Source: Pseudomonas sp. HAR-UPW-AIA-41
GTDB taxonomy: Bacteria; Pseudomonadota; Gammaproteobacteria; Pseudomonadales; Pseudomonadaceae
Reading direction: 5' to 3'
Assembly (NCBI RefSeq): GCF_002304225.1
Contig: NZ_NSLB01000002.1
Span: 372,001-436,000 of the forward strand
DNA: 64,000 bases
Shown: in pieces, positions 8,903 through 18,736 of the stretch
Numbering within the stretch: the first letter of the stretch is position 1
How the letters are laid out: every line of letters begins with the position of its first letter
Notes under the pieces: generated by a model
Told to the model about the DNA's origin: nothing
The model's database searches: none
Seen by the model: the letters and a program-made list of their open reading frames with translations, nothing else
Translations under genes and position numbers: made by a program

Positions 8903-10026
8903 GCCGCATGCCACAGGCGAGCAATGGCTCCCATACGTGACTCGATCTGCGGCCCGGCACAGGCCAGGGCCTCTGCCAGCGACTGCGGCCCCTCGCACAG
9001 ACTGAACGCCGCGCTCACCCCCTGCTCATAAAGCGCCTCATAGCCAGGCCCCAGACTGCCCCCGAGAGCGACCACCGGCACACCGGCGGCCTGAGCCAGT
9101 CGCGCCACGCCCAGCGGGGTCTTGCCATGCAGGGTCTGGCCATCCAGGCGTCCCTCGCCGGTCACCAACAGATCAGCGCCCCGCAGATGCTCAGCCAGCC
9201 CCACCTGCTCGGCAACCAGGCTCACGCCCGGCCGCAGCTCTGCAGCCAACACACAACGCAGGGCAAAACCGATACCACCGGCCGCACCGCTGCCAGGAAC
9301 AGTTGCCACCGACTGCTCGGTGGCAGCCTCCAGCAAAGCTGCAAAGTGCCCCAGCGCGGCATCCAGCTGCGCCACCTGAGCCGCGCTGGCGCCCTTCTGC
9401 GGACCAAACACGGCCGAAGCACCGCGCGGGCCGCAAAGCGGATTATCGACATCCACCGCCGCCTCGAAGGTACAGCGCTTAAGGCCTTGATTCAGTCCGG
9501 AGAGATCGACATGACGCAAGCGCGCCAGCGCTGCGCCGCCGCGTTCGAGCTCGGCACCGCCGGCGTCACGCAGACTCACCCCGAGGGCCTGCAGCAGACC
9601 GGCACCACCATCGTTGCAGGCACTGCCTCCAAGGGTCAGCAGCAAATGACGGGCTCCCTGCCGGAGCGCTTCGCCAATCAACTGACCGGTGCCATAACTG
9701 CTGGCACGCAGCACGTCACGCCGGGCAGGCTCAACCAGTGCCAGTCCACTGGCGGCCGCCACTTCGATAATCGCCGTACCGTCCGCAAGCAGCCCCCAGT
9801 CGGCCTGCACGGGTTCGCCGAGAGGCCCCTCGACCCAGGCCTGCAGGCGCTGGCCGCCACGGGACGCAAGCAAAGCATCCAGCGTGCCTTCACCGCCGTC
9901 GGCCATTGGCACGCAGATGCATTCAGCCTGCGGATCAACCGCCAGCCAGCCACGCGCCATGGCCGCCGCGACTTCGCCGGCGGTCAGGCACTCTTTGAAG
10001 GAATCGGGGGCAAAGACCACCCGCAT
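8890..10026 (-). CDS. glxK: Glycerate kinase
   Basis: Phosphorylates D-glycerate with ATP, feeding glyoxylate/tartronate catabolism into lower glycolysis. The 378-residue product begins with the family signature APDSFKECLTAGEVAAAMARG and contains MADGGEGTLDALL, GGSACNDGGAG and TGEGRLDGQTLHGKTP, all typical of the GlxK/GarK glycerate kinase type. The start lies 3 bases beyond the pdxH stop codon, so it is read in an operon with pdxH and probably with the OmpA lipoprotein before it. The 3' end overlaps a small convergent gene by 13 bases. Confidence 0.94.
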   Translation of the reverse strand: MRVVFAPDSFKECLTAGEVAAAMARGWLAVDPQAECICVPMADGGEGTLDALLASRGGQRLQAWVEGPLGEPVQADWGLLADGTAIIEVAAASGLALVEPARRDVLRASSYGTGQLIGEALRQGARHLLLTLGGSACNDGGAGLLQALGVSLRDAGGAELERGGAALARLRHVDLSGLNQGLKRCTFEAAVDVDNPLCGPRGASAVFGPQKGASAAQVAQLDAALGHFAALLEAATEQSVATVPGSGAAGGIGFALRCVLAAELRPGVSLVAEQVGLAEHLRGADLLVTGEGRLDGQTLHGKTPLGVARLAQAAGVPVVALGGSLGPGYEALYEQGVSAAFSLCEGPQSLAEALACAGPQIESRMGAIARLWHAAQGR

Positions 10027-10029
10027 GGA

Positions 10030-10677
10030 TCAGGGCGCCAGCCGCTCACGCAGCCAGCCACCATCGACCAGGCGGTAGTTCAGGCGGTCATGCAGACGGC
10101 TGGGGCGGCCCTGCCAGAACTCGATACGCTCGGGCAGCAGGCGATAACCACCCCAGTGTTCCGGGCAGTGCGGCGCGGTATTGAGGAAGCGCTCCTGGGT
10201 CACGGCCAGCAACCGCTCCAGCTCGCTGCGATCGGCGATGACGCGACTCTGCGGTGAAGCCCAGGCACCCAGGCGACTACCCAGCGGTCGTACCTGGAAG
10301 TAAGCATCGGACTCTTCAGCAGTGACGCGCTCTACCCGGCCCTCGATGCGCACCTGGCGCTCCAGGGTTGGCCAGAAGAAGGTCATGGCCGCAAACGGTC
10401 GCGCCACCAACTGCTCGCCTTTGGCACTGTCGTAATTACTGAAGAAGGTAAAGCCACGCTCATCCAGCGCTTTGAGCAGCAGCACCCGGCAGTGCGGACG
10501 GCCGTCAGCGTCAACCGTGGCGAGCGTCATGGCATTGGGCTCAACCGGCAACTGTTCGGTTTTGACCGCCTCGTCAAACCAACGATGAAACAGGCTCAAC
10601 GGTTCATCCGGAGCCTGAGCTTCGCTCAGGCCGTCCCGGGTGTAGTCACGCCGCATATCGGCGATGTTCTGAGTCAT
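10030..10677 (-). CDS. pdxH: Pyridoxamine 5'-phosphate oxidase
   Basis: FMN enzyme that oxidises pyridoxine or pyridoxamine 5'-phosphate to the cofactor PLP. The 215-residue product contains the family segments [31 protein letters not shown] (split here as [10 protein letters not shown] and [10 protein letters not shown]), [14 protein letters not shown] and the C-terminal [13 protein letters not shown]. The start is the ATG of MTQNIADMR with GGAG 7 bases upstream. It is followed 3 bases later by glycerate kinase and preceded by an OmpA-like lipoprotein gene 33 bases upstream on the same strand. Confidence 0.97.
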   Translation of the reverse strand: MTQNIADMRRDYTRDGLSEAQAPDEPLSLFHRWFDEAVKTEQLPVEPNAMTLATVDADGRPHCRVLLLKALDERGFTFFSNYDSAKGEQLVARPFAAMTFFWPTLERQVRIEGRVERVTAEESDAYFQVRPLGSRLGAWASPQSRVIADRSELERLLAVTQERFLNTAPHCPEHWGGYRLLPERIEFWQGRPSRLHDRLNYRLVDGGWLRERLAP

Positions 10678-10710
10678 GGCAATGCTCCGCAAGAAAAGTC
10701 TGAGCGCAGC

Positions 10711-11364
10711 TTAATTGGCCTTGGGTTTGCTGGTTTGATCTGCGACAAGAGTCGGTTGAGCTGGCTGGTTATAGAAATTCATCAACGCCACGAGGGTGTT
10801 CTTCGGCGTCAGGATAATTTCTACCCGGCGGTTGAGCTCACGCCCTGCTGCACTGTCGTTAGCGGCACGCGGCATGTTTGACCCCATGCCCTTAAGCAGC
10901 ATGCGATCACGCTGCAGGCCGCTCAGGCGGAAGATCGAGGCCACCGCCATGGCGCGCTGCTCGCTGAGTTTCAGATTCTGCTCGGCGGCACCGCTGCTGT
11001 CGGCATGGCCGAGTACTAGTACAGCGGCATCGGCGTCCTGCTCGGCAATCTTGGCCAGCTTGGTCAGCGGGCCGAGCTTGGCCGGCATCAGCATTTGTGG
11101 ACGGTCGGGGTTGAAACCACCCTTGACCGGCATATGGACTGCCAACACATTGCGACGCCGCTCAAGGGTAAAACCGCTACCCTCAATCGCTGCTTTGAGC
11201 TTTGGCTCGTAGCGATCAAGCCAGGCCTTGGTCTCGCCCGCCAGGGCTTCAACTTCCTGCTTGGGTGTCAGCGGTTTCTTATCACTGGCCCCTACCGACT
11301 CCCTGGGAGCGCCACTGCAGCCGGCGAGGACGGCCAGACTGAGCAAAAAAATGATTTTCTTCAT
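10711..11364 (-). CDS. OmpA-family lipoprotein
   Basis: Predicted outer-membrane lipoprotein of 217 residues. The signal peptide ends in a lipobox (VLAGC, cysteine about residue 16). The C-terminal half is an OmpA/MotB peptidoglycan-binding domain with LVLGHADSSGAAEQN, LSEQRAMAVASIF and the terminal NRRVEIIL. The ATG with GGGGGAAT upstream is the start; 22 further codons are open but break the signal peptide. It is the first gene of a probable operon with pdxH and glxK, an odd pairing of envelope and cofactor genes that is probably historical. Tethering envelope to cell wall is the family role. Confidence 0.9.
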   Translation of the reverse strand: MKKIIFLLSLAVLAGCSGAPRESVGASDKKPLTPKQEVEALAGETKAWLDRYEPKLKAAIEGSGFTLERRRNVLAVHMPVKGGFNPDRPQMLMPAKLGPLTKLAKIAEQDADAAVLVLGHADSSGAAEQNLKLSEQRAMAVASIFRLSGLQRDRMLLKGMGSNMPRAANDSAAGRELNRRVEIILTPKNTLVALMNFYNQPAQPTLVADQTSKPKAN

Positions 11365-11543
11365 GGTTATTCCCCCCAATGGAATAGTGCGCTGACCCGA
11401 AACTACCGACGGGTTCATGCTGCTGGCCATGATAAGCGCTCTGCGGCGCTATTGCCTTGCAATCTGTCGGCTCACAGCCGTCCAGCCTGCTAGGCAATCT
11501 TAAAGCTGCTGCACACAACAGAACGGACAGCACTCAGACACAG

Positions 11544-12689
11544 CTACAAATTTTCACCAAGCAAACGAGCCAGGCGCTGCGCGCGCGGGTCCATCAGCAC
11601 ATAGGGGCCGAGGCTGTTGGTCACGAAGGCGAACGCCACGCCGCGCTGTGGATCGGCAAAGCCGATGGAGCCACCGGCTCCGGGATGGCCAAAGGCCTGC
11701 GGACCGAGACCATAGGTAGCATTGGCCACCTGAGGCTGATCAAGCATGCAGCCGAGACCGAAACGGGTCTGGGTCAGCAGGGTGCGGTCCTCGCCACAGG
11801 CGTGTTCACGGGTCAGTTCTGCAAGCAAGGCCGCATCCAGCAAACGTCCCTGCAGCAAGCCCGTGTAGAAACCGGCCAGCGCCCGCGCCGTGCCATGGCC
11901 GTTGGCCGCCGGCTGCTGCATGCGGCGCCACTCCGGTTTGTTGGTGCTGGTCATGATCGACGGCGGATTGGTGAAGGCCCGCGTGGTCATCGAGGCCGGC
12001 TCGCTCATCATGCAGCGCAGTAGACGCTGGGCGGCGGCATCGCCCAGGTCGCCCTTCTTGCGGCCGATGGCAGCCACCCGCGGGAACTCGTCATCGTGCA
12101 GACCGATATGAAAATCCAGCCCCAGCGGAATGGCCGTGCGCCGCACGATGGCCTCGCCCGGCCCACAGCCCTCGACCCGCCGGATCAGCTCACCGAGCAG
12201 CCAGCCATAAGTGATCGGGGCATAGCCGTGCCCGCTGCCCGGCTCCCACCAAGGCTGTTCCGCTGCCAGCGCCGCGGTCATGGCCTGCCAGTCATACAGC
12301 GCTTCGGGCGCCAGCATCTGGCGCAGGGCTGGCAGACCAGCCTGATGGCTGAGCAACTGACGCAGGGTGATGGCGCCCTTGCCGGCCTGGGCAAATTCCG
12401 GCCAGTCCTGCGCCACCGGCCGATCCAACGCCAGCTTGCCTTCGCCCACCAGCTGCAGGGCCGCCACCGCCGTAAAGGTCTTGGTACAGGAGAACAGATT
12501 GGCCAGGGTGTCGCTGTGCCAGGCCTGCTCGCCATCCTTGTCGGCCACACCGGCCCACAGGTCGAGCACGGTTTCCCCGTCGATCTGCACGCACAGGGCG
12601 GCACCGCGCTCCTGCGGATCGTTGAACAGTTCAGCGAAGGCATCCTTCACTGCCTCGAAACGAAGATCGAAATAGCCCTGAATCTGCAC
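11544..12689 (-). CDS. Serine hydrolase/esterase of the class C beta-lactamase fold
   Basis: A 381-residue enzyme of the EstB-like esterase / penicillin-binding-protein family. It carries the nucleophile motif SxxK as S67-CT-K70, the tyrosine region YAPITYGWLLGE (the Y of the YxN-like motif followed by G) and the third-site HPGAGGS. No signal peptide is seen, so it is probably cytoplasmic or inner-membrane associated, arguing against a secreted beta-lactamase. A GTG start is chosen because GGAG lies 7 bases upstream and homology begins at QIQGYFDLRF. It is on the same strand as the glycoside hydrolase upstream, with about 95 bases between. Confidence 0.88.
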   Translation of the reverse strand: MQIQGYFDLRFEAVKDAFAELFNDPQERGAALCVQIDGETVLDLWAGVADKDGEQAWHSDTLANLFSCTKTFTAVAALQLVGEGKLALDRPVAQDWPEFAQAGKGAITLRQLLSHQAGLPALRQMLAPEALYDWQAMTAALAAEQPWWEPGSGHGYAPITYGWLLGELIRRVEGCGPGEAIVRRTAIPLGLDFHIGLHDDEFPRVAAIGRKKGDLGDAAAQRLLRCMMSEPASMTTRAFTNPPSIMTSTNKPEWRRMQQPAANGHGTARALAGFYTGLLQGRLLDAALLAELTREHACGEDRTLLTQTRFGLGCMLDQPQVANATYGLGPQAFGHPGAGGSIGFADPQRGVAFAFVTNSLGPYVLMDPRAQRLARLLGENL

Positions 12690-12785
12690 AGCCGGACTCC
12701 TGCACTGCGGGTTAAATGAGTAGCGGGGCGCGATTGTTTCAGGCCCACCCCGCGCAGGAAACCCGGCGCAAGGTGGGCGCACGCC

Positions 12786-15008
12786 TTATTGAGCGGCGGA
12801 ATGCCCCGGCATAGGTGCCGCAAGCGGGGCCTTCAGCCAGTTCGGCAACTGCAGATTGGCCTTGCGCACCTGCTCGACAAAGCCCTGCCAGGGGCGATCG
12901 GTAATGGCTACCAGACCCAGATGGCCGTTCTCGCCATCCAGCAGGCGGCCACTCGCGGGCTGGTCCAGGTACTGGAACCAGTGCGCACCGACGATCAGCG
13001 GATGGCGGGCTGCCTTTTCCAGGAACTGGGCATAGGCCAGGCCACGCTCCTCCTCCTTGTACACCTCAACCACCCCGCCCCAGAACGGCCCGCGGTCACG
13101 CGAGCCGAAGTGGAACTCGCTGATCATCACCGGCTTGTTCAGCGCCTTGAGTGCGGCAAAGTCGTAGCCATGCTCCGGCTCCCGGGTGTACAGGTTGAAG
13201 CTCAGCACATCGCAATACTGCGCACAGGCAGCCACCGCCTCGGGGGTGCTGACGGCAAAACGTCCGCCGAGCAGCAGGTGATTGGGCGCATGCCATTCCA
13301 GCGAATCGGCGATGGTCTTGAAGTAGGTGTCAGCGTAGGTGCGCAGGAAACGCTGCAGATCCTTTTCAATGGCCGGGAACTCGGCACTCGGCAACGGCGC
13401 CTGGAACCCCGGATCCTCCATCAGCTCCCAAGCCTTCAGCTCGATACCCCAGGCCCTGGAAAGCCCTTCATGGTTGCGGTACTTGTCGCGCAGCTGCTTG
13501 AGAAAGACGCGTTTGGCCGGCACATCGGTGGTCAGACGCAGGGTGGCATAAGCCAGCGCGTAGCGTGCCTGAGGCTCATTGCCCGGGGCTGCCCAGGCCA
13601 CCTCGTTGTCGGCAAAGAACCCGAGCAGCCAGGGATCTTCCCGGTGGTCACGGGCGGTAATCGCCACCGCACGTTCAACCGCCATGGCGAAGCGCGGGTC
13701 GAACGGATCGGGCACACCACCCCACCAGGCATTGCCGCTGTCGATGGTGGCAAAGTCCCCCTGAATCGACAGTGAGATGGTGTAGGGAATGCGGTCCTGG
13801 CCGCTGAAGACGCCCTCGCTCCAGCCACCCAGCGTATTGAAACCCCAGGCCTGCAGGCGTTGCAGGGCGCTGCTGCGCCAGGCAGACAGATCGGCCTCGC
13901 CGTAGCTGCGCGCGCGGTTGGCGGCATAAAAGTCATACCACTGGCCCTGGGCATAGCCACGCCCCCGATTGGCCGCATTACCACTGCGGCTGTCGGACTC
14001 TCCGTAGAAGGCAGCCAGAGGCTCACCGGGTTTGGGCAGCTGCATGAACATGCTTTCCCGGCCGGTGACGTAAGTCTGGCTCTGGTGAGGCGTCACCGCG
14101 TTGACCCCGAGGGAAAAGAACGGATTGCCTTCCGGCGTCACCAGATACCACTGTCCGTCACGCTGTTCGGTACGGAAAAAACCATTGGCCTCGAATGGCT
14201 GACTGGTCTGCCAGCCGCCAAAACGGTCCTGAACTGGACGCTGCTTGAGCCAGCCCTGCACTTGCTGCTGCTCACGGACAACCTCGTTCTTGAGCTGGGC
14301 ATCGCTGGTGATCTTACCTGGCCAGTCGCGTCGGGTGGACTGCCCGTAGCGGTCGATCAAGCCGGCATAGACAGCGGACAGAGGCGCCTCCGGCTGACTG
14401 CCAAAACGCCCCAGCAAGAGGCTTTGCGCAGTCTGCGGCTGCTCCAGGGACAACTCCACGCGCTTGATCTGGCGCGCGTCCAGCTGGCCACTGACCTCGG
14501 TGGCCACCAGCACACTCTGACCGTTATGCCGCCAGGGCATCGGTGGTGCTGCGCGCATCCCCTGAGCAATAGGCGCCGTGACCTGCAAGGGCACCAGCAG
14601 GGTTTGCGCCGGCCCGGCCGGAATAGCAATACGGCTGCTGAGCTGCTGACCATCCAGCGACTCGATCCGCACCAGCAGGGTCAGATCCCAGTCCATGGCA
14701 TTCTGCAGACGCAGGCTCATGGCGCCCTGCTGCGACCAGTCCCAACTGCCCTGCGCCGGGGTCAGCGTCAGACTTGGTTGGGCGGCAGGACTGAAAGTCA
14801 CGCGGCGAAGAATCTCACCCTGACCATTGGTCTCAGCCTGCAGGTCAGGCAACACAGCATCTTTCAGGATGACCTGAACACTATCGAGCGGCCGAACAAA
14901 ATTGAATAACACCTGCTCCGCAGCCATGACCTGACTGGAAGCTCCCAGCAAAGCCACGAATAGCGCGGCAGACAGCCGACCACGGAGTTGCACGACTCCC
15001 TTTGTCAC
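12786..15008 (-). CDS. GH50-like (beta-agarase-type) glycoside hydrolase
   Basis: A 740-residue secreted or periplasmic enzyme. A signal peptide (LSAALFVALLGASSQVMAAE) leads into a beta-rich N-terminal domain of about 200 residues, then a TIM-barrel catalytic domain with GWYLVTPEGNPFFSLGVN-like entry (WYLVTPEGNPFFSLGVNA), the predicted acid/base glutamate E469 in GFFADNE and the predicted nucleophile E631 in ISEFHFG. This arrangement fits clan GH-A, closest to GH50 or GH42 agarases/galactosidases. The start is uncertain: GTG at 15008 with GAGAGGT upstream is used; a TTG at 15023 is also open. The substrate is unknown; an exopolysaccharide is a reasonable guess. Confidence 0.8.
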   Translation of the reverse strand: MTKGVVQLRGRLSAALFVALLGASSQVMAAEQVLFNFVRPLDSVQVILKDAVLPDLQAETNGQGEILRRVTFSPAAQPSLTLTPAQGSWDWSQQGAMSLRLQNAMDWDLTLLVRIESLDGQQLSSRIAIPAGPAQTLLVPLQVTAPIAQGMRAAPPMPWRHNGQSVLVATEVSGQLDARQIKRVELSLEQPQTAQSLLLGRFGSQPEAPLSAVYAGLIDRYGQSTRRDWPGKITSDAQLKNEVVREQQQVQGWLKQRPVQDRFGGWQTSQPFEANGFFRTEQRDGQWYLVTPEGNPFFSLGVNAVTPHQSQTYVTGRESMFMQLPKPGEPLAAFYGESDSRSGNAANRGRGYAQGQWYDFYAANRARSYGEADLSAWRSSALQRLQAWGFNTLGGWSEGVFSGQDRIPYTISLSIQGDFATIDSGNAWWGGVPDPFDPRFAMAVERAVAITARDHREDPWLLGFFADNEVAWAAPGNEPQARYALAYATLRLTTDVPAKRVFLKQLRDKYRNHEGLSRAWGIELKAWELMEDPGFQAPLPSAEFPAIEKDLQRFLRTYADTYFKTIADSLEWHAPNHLLLGGRFAVSTPEAVAACAQYCDVLSFNLYTREPEHGYDFAALKALNKPVMISEFHFGSRDRGPFWGGVVEVYKEEERGLAYAQFLEKAARHPLIVGAHWFQYLDQPASGRLLDGENGHLGLVAITDRPWQGFVEQVRKANLQLPNWLKAPLAAPMPGHSAAQ

Positions 15009-15123
15009 GATCAGACCTCTCAAGAATCAACCTGTTACGCGGTGAATTTTTACTTATTAAGCCGAGCAAAACCCTGACTTCTGACTATTGTTTTTCATAG
15101 GATCAAACCGTTGGAGCGTTTTC

Positions 15124-15948
15124 ATGGATCTGCACAGCCTCTTCAATCAACTGCATACCCTGCCCACTATTCCTAAGGTCGCTCAAGACCTGATTCTGCA
15201 ATTCGACAACCCTAATACCAGTATCGACAGCGTGGCGCGCAACATATCACTCGATCCGGTGATTGCAGCCAAAGTATTGCGTTTGGCCAACTCCGCACGC
15301 TTCCGCGGCGCTCGCGAAGCCGCCAGTGTTGAAGATGCCGCCAGCCGACTGGGCTTCAATACCTTACGCACACTGGTATTGGCCTCGGCAGTAACAGGAG
15401 CCTTCAATACAGATTCGGGCTTCGACCTCAAAGCTTTCTGGCTGCACAGTTTCAAAGTGGCCAGCCTCTGCCGGCTATTGGCCAAAAGCCGCGGTGTGGC
15501 GGCAGAAACCGCCTTTACCTGCGGCATGATGCACAACATCGGTGAACTTTTGATTCAGACCGGCGCACCGGAAATTGCCGCCCGCCTCAACCGCAAGGCG
15601 GCCACGGACGCGGCCGGACGCGTTGCGCAGGAAACCCTCCAACTGGGTTTCGGCTTCCCAGAGGTGGGCGCCGAACTGGCCAAGCGCTGGCAGTTGCCGG
15701 AAGTGATTCAGCAGGCCATCGCCCTGCAGGCACAACCGCACAAGGCCGGGGCAGACATGCCGCTGCCGCGCCTGATGGCCCAGGCCGTGATGATTGCCGA
15801 GGCCATCGACCAGCATAACGGCGATCTTGAGGCGACCAAGAACGAGCTGGACAACCCGCTCTGCGAAGGTCTGGACATGGAGGATCTGTTCAGCAAGCTG
15901 CCCGAGGTGCTGGAGGCCGACAAGGCCTTTGCCCAGTTGCTCAACTAA
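15124..15948 (+). CDS. HDOD-domain protein
   Basis: A 274-residue cytoplasmic protein made of one HDOD domain (about residues 12-210: LPTIPKVAQDLILQF, LDPVIAAKVLRLANSA, GMMHNIGELLI, FGFPEVGAELAKRW), a relative of HD phosphohydrolases that usually lacks catalysis and acts in signalling. In the HD-equivalent position it reads HNIG, so the metal-binding aspartate is replaced by asparagine, which argues against phosphodiesterase activity. The start is the ATG with GGAG 7 bases upstream. It is convergent with dinG, with five bases between the stops. Confidence 0.92.
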   Translation: MDLHSLFNQLHTLPTIPKVAQDLILQFDNPNTSIDSVARNISLDPVIAAKVLRLANSARFRGAREAASVEDAASRLGFNTLRTLVLASAVTGAFNTDSGFDLKAFWLHSFKVASLCRLLAKSRGVAAETAFTCGMMHNIGELLIQTGAPEIAARLNRKAATDAAGRVAQETLQLGFGFPEVGAELAKRWQLPEVIQQAIALQAQPHKAGADMPLPRLMAQAVMIAEAIDQHNGDLEATKNELDNPLCEGLDMEDLFSKLPEVLEADKAFAQLLN

Positions 15949-15953
15949 CCCGC

Positions 15954-18098
15954 TCAGGCAATCTCGCGGCGAAACGGCGGCAGGGCATTGAGAATGGCCT
16001 TGCCGTAACGTTGAGTCACCACCCGGCGATCCAGCAGGGTGATGATGCCGCGGTCTTCCTCGGTTCGCAGCAGCCGGCCGCAGGCCTGAACCAACCGCAA
16101 CGAGGCGTCGGGGACGGCAATTTCCATGAAGGGATTGCCGCCGCGGGCCTCGATCCATTCCGACAGGGCTGCCTCCACCGGGTCATCCGGCACGGCAAAG
16201 GGAATCTTGGCGATAACCACGTGCTCGCAATAGGCGCCGGGCAGGTCCACGCCTTCGGCGAAACTGGCCAGACCGAACAGCACACTCGCCTCACCGTCAT
16301 CGACTCTGGACTTGTGCTTGTTCAGGGTTTCCTGCTTGGACAGATTGCCCTGAATCAGCACCCGCTTGCGCCAGTCCCGCGGCAGACCATCGAAGACTTC
16401 CTGCATCTGCTTGCGCGAAGCAAACAGCACCAGGCTGCCACGCTCGCCATTCACCAGATTGGGCAGTTCGCGGATGATGGCCGCCGTGTGCGCCGCCGCA
16501 TCGCGCGGATCGGCATTGAGATCAGGCACGCGCAGTACACCGGCATCGGCATGCATGAACGGGCTGGGGACCACGGCGGTAACTGCCGAACGCGGCAGGC
16601 CGGCGCGCATACGGAAACGGTCGAAACTGTTCAGCGCGGTCAGTGTGGCCGAGGTCACCAGGGCACCGTAGGCAACATTCCACAGATTGCGGCGCAAGGT
16701 TTCGGCCGCCAGAATCGGACTGGCATTAACCTCTATATCGAAAAGCGCACCGCTTTCGGCCAGAGTCAGCCAGCGCGCCATCGGCGGGCTGTCCTCGGGG
16801 TCTTCGGCGGTAAAGGCCAGCCACAGGTCCCAGTTACCCTGAGCGCGGGCCAGCAGACTGCCAAACAGCGGATACCACTCCTCGGCCTGATGGCTGGCGA
16901 TACCGATACCCGCCTCGCCATCCATCGCCTGCTTGAGCAGTTCAGCCAGGCGGGTGAACAGATCGGTGAGTTTGGCAAACCCCTTCTTCAGCTCGATGCC
17001 CATCTCGCGCAGGTGATCAGGCACAACGCCCGCCGGGAACCGGTGCCGTGGACGCTCGCGCCCTTCCATGTCCTCACCGGCGCGGAAATCGGCCAGCTCC
17101 TCGCAGGCGCCGAACATGAACTGCTGCTGACTGCGCAGCTCGCGGGCCAGCTCCGGCACCTGCTCGACCAGACGCCCCAGCTCTCCCGGCATGGGATGCT
17201 GAGCCAGAAGTTTGCTCAGGTTCTTGTCGATCTGTGCCAGCCAGTCGGCGGTGGCACGCAGGCGGGTGTAATGGGCGAAATGGCCAATGGCCTTGTCCGG
17301 CAGGTGATGGCCTTCGTCGAAGACATAGACGGTCTCGCGCGGGTCAGGCAACACGGCACCGCCCCCCAGAGCCAGGTCAGCCAGAACCATGTCGTGGTTG
17401 GTGACGATCACATCGACCTTGGTCATGCCTTCCCGAGCCTTGTAGAAGGCACATTGCTGGAAGTTGGGACAATGCCGATTGGTGCACTGACTGTGATCGG
17501 TTGTGAGGCGTGCCCAGTCCTCGTCCTCGATGGCCTCAGGCCAGGCATCACGGTCACCATCCCAGCGGTTGCCGGCCAGGCGCTCGATCATGGTGTTGAA
17601 CAGTTTCTGGCTGCGCTCGTCGACATCGATGCGAAAGCCTTCATCGGCAAACAGCTGGGCAGTGGCACTCTGCGCCTGACCTTCCTGCAACAGCGCATCG
17701 AGCTTGGACAGACACAGGTAACGACCGCGTCCCTTAGCCAGAGCGAAGCTGAAACTGAGCCCGCTGTTGCGCAGCAGGTCCGGCAGATCCTTGTGAACGA
17801 TCTGCTCCTGCAGCGCCACGGTGGCGGTGGCGATCACCAGCCGCTTGCCAGCCGCCTTGGCTGCCGGAATGGCGGCCAGGCTGTAGGCCACCGTCTTGCC
17901 CGTACCGGTTCCGGCCTCCACCGCGACCACGGCCGGCTCCCCCTCCCGATGGCCTTCATCGTCACAGCGAATGCCGCCCAGCCCTTTAGCCACCTCAGCA
18001 ATCATCAGGCGCTGGCCATAACGGGGCTTGTGGCCCTTGGCCTCGAGAAAGCGAGTGTAAGCGCCCTGGATCTGGGCTTTGAGTTCGGCACTGAGCAT
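15954..18098 (-). CDS. dinG: ATP-dependent DNA helicase DinG
   Basis: XPD-like superfamily 2 helicase with an iron-sulfur cluster that unwinds DNA 5' to 3', including R-loops and recombination intermediates. The 714-residue product has Walker A AGTGTGKT (62-69), four predicted cluster cysteines C129, C205, C210 and C216, the DEAH-type box DEGH (261-264), and C-terminal helicase motifs near SLVLFASRKQM and VQACGRLLRTEEDRG. The length matches the family. In E. coli dinG is LexA-controlled; I did not see a clear LexA box here. Confidence 0.96.
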   Translation of the reverse strand: MLSAELKAQIQGAYTRFLEAKGHKPRYGQRLMIAEVAKGLGGIRCDDEGHREGEPAVVAVEAGTGTGKTVAYSLAAIPAAKAAGKRLVIATATVALQEQIVHKDLPDLLRNSGLSFSFALAKGRGRYLCLSKLDALLQEGQAQSATAQLFADEGFRIDVDERSQKLFNTMIERLAGNRWDGDRDAWPEAIEDEDWARLTTDHSQCTNRHCPNFQQCAFYKAREGMTKVDVIVTNHDMVLADLALGGGAVLPDPRETVYVFDEGHHLPDKAIGHFAHYTRLRATADWLAQIDKNLSKLLAQHPMPGELGRLVEQVPELARELRSQQQFMFGACEELADFRAGEDMEGRERPRHRFPAGVVPDHLREMGIELKKGFAKLTDLFTRLAELLKQAMDGEAGIGIASHQAEEWYPLFGSLLARAQGNWDLWLAFTAEDPEDSPPMARWLTLAESGALFDIEVNASPILAAETLRRNLWNVAYGALVTSATLTALNSFDRFRMRAGLPRSAVTAVVPSPFMHADAGVLRVPDLNADPRDAAAHTAAIIRELPNLVNGERGSLVLFASRKQMQEVFDGLPRDWRKRVLIQGNLSKQETLNKHKSRVDDGEASVLFGLASFAEGVDLPGAYCEHVVIAKIPFAVPDDPVEAALSEWIEARGGNPFMEIAVPDASLRLVQACGRLLRTEEDRGIITLLDRRVVTQRYGKAILNALPPFRREIA

Positions 18099-18188
18099 GG
18101 ATCGGACAACGCTAGAGCTGGATAAATTCTCAGTACTTTATCAGGCTGGCTATCATAGCGCCCCGTCTTTCCATCGCCGGAGTCCGAG

Positions 18189-18653
18189 ATGACGCCCTTC
18201 GCCCCGCTCTATGCCCTGCATGTCCTCGCCGCCCTCATCTGGGTCGGCGGCATGTTCTTCGCCTGGATGATTCTGCGCCCCGCTGCTGTAGATACCCTGC
18301 AGGCCCCCGAACGCCTGCGTTTGTGGGCCTCGGTATTTCAGCGGTTCTTCCGCTGGGTATGGCTGGCCGTGCTGGTGCTGCCGATCAGTGGCATGGGCCT
18401 GTTGCACCTGCGCTTTGCCGGTCTGGAAACTGCGCCGCGCTACGTGCAGATCATGATGGGCCTGTACCTGGCCATGCTCGCCCTGTTCCTGCGCGTGCAA
18501 CTGCTGCAACTGCCGGTGCTGCGCCAGACGATTACTGCCGAAAACTGGCCCGCCGGCGGTGAAGCACTGGGGAAAATCCGCCGCCTGGTGGGCTTCAACC
18601 TGCTGCTTGGCCTGCTGCTGGTTACTCTGGCGAGCGCCCGCCCGACGCTCTGA
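18189..18653 (+). CDS. CopD-family integral membrane protein
   Basis: A 154-residue inner-membrane protein with four predicted transmembrane helices (about residues 7-30, 50-70, 82-105 and 128-148). The first helix has the pattern LHVLAALIWVGGMFFAW seen in CopD-like and cytochrome-b-like proteins, in which histidine (here H11) can bind heme or copper. No copper-resistance partners are nearby, so the substrate is unknown. A single gene, divergent from dinG. Confidence 0.8.
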   Translation: MTPFAPLYALHVLAALIWVGGMFFAWMILRPAAVDTLQAPERLRLWASVFQRFFRWVWLAVLVLPISGMGLLHLRFAGLETAPRYVQIMMGLYLAMLALFLRVQLLQLPVLRQTITAENWPAGGEALGKIRRLVGFNLLLGLLLVTLASARPTL

Positions 18654-18736
18654 TCAAGCGCTTTCCAGACTGTCTGCTGTCCTGCCTTCTGCAGGCAGTC
18701 GCAAGGCGCCAAACAGCAGGACCAGCAGGGCTGACG

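Noticed and set aside
12743..12778. Inverted repeat GCCCACC/GGTGGGC between the glycoside hydrolase and esterase genes
   Set aside because: Long loop and no T run; too weak to call a terminator.
16011..18125. Open frame of 704 codons antisense to dinG
   Set aside because: dinG has all helicase motifs; the antisense frame is a codon-bias shadow.
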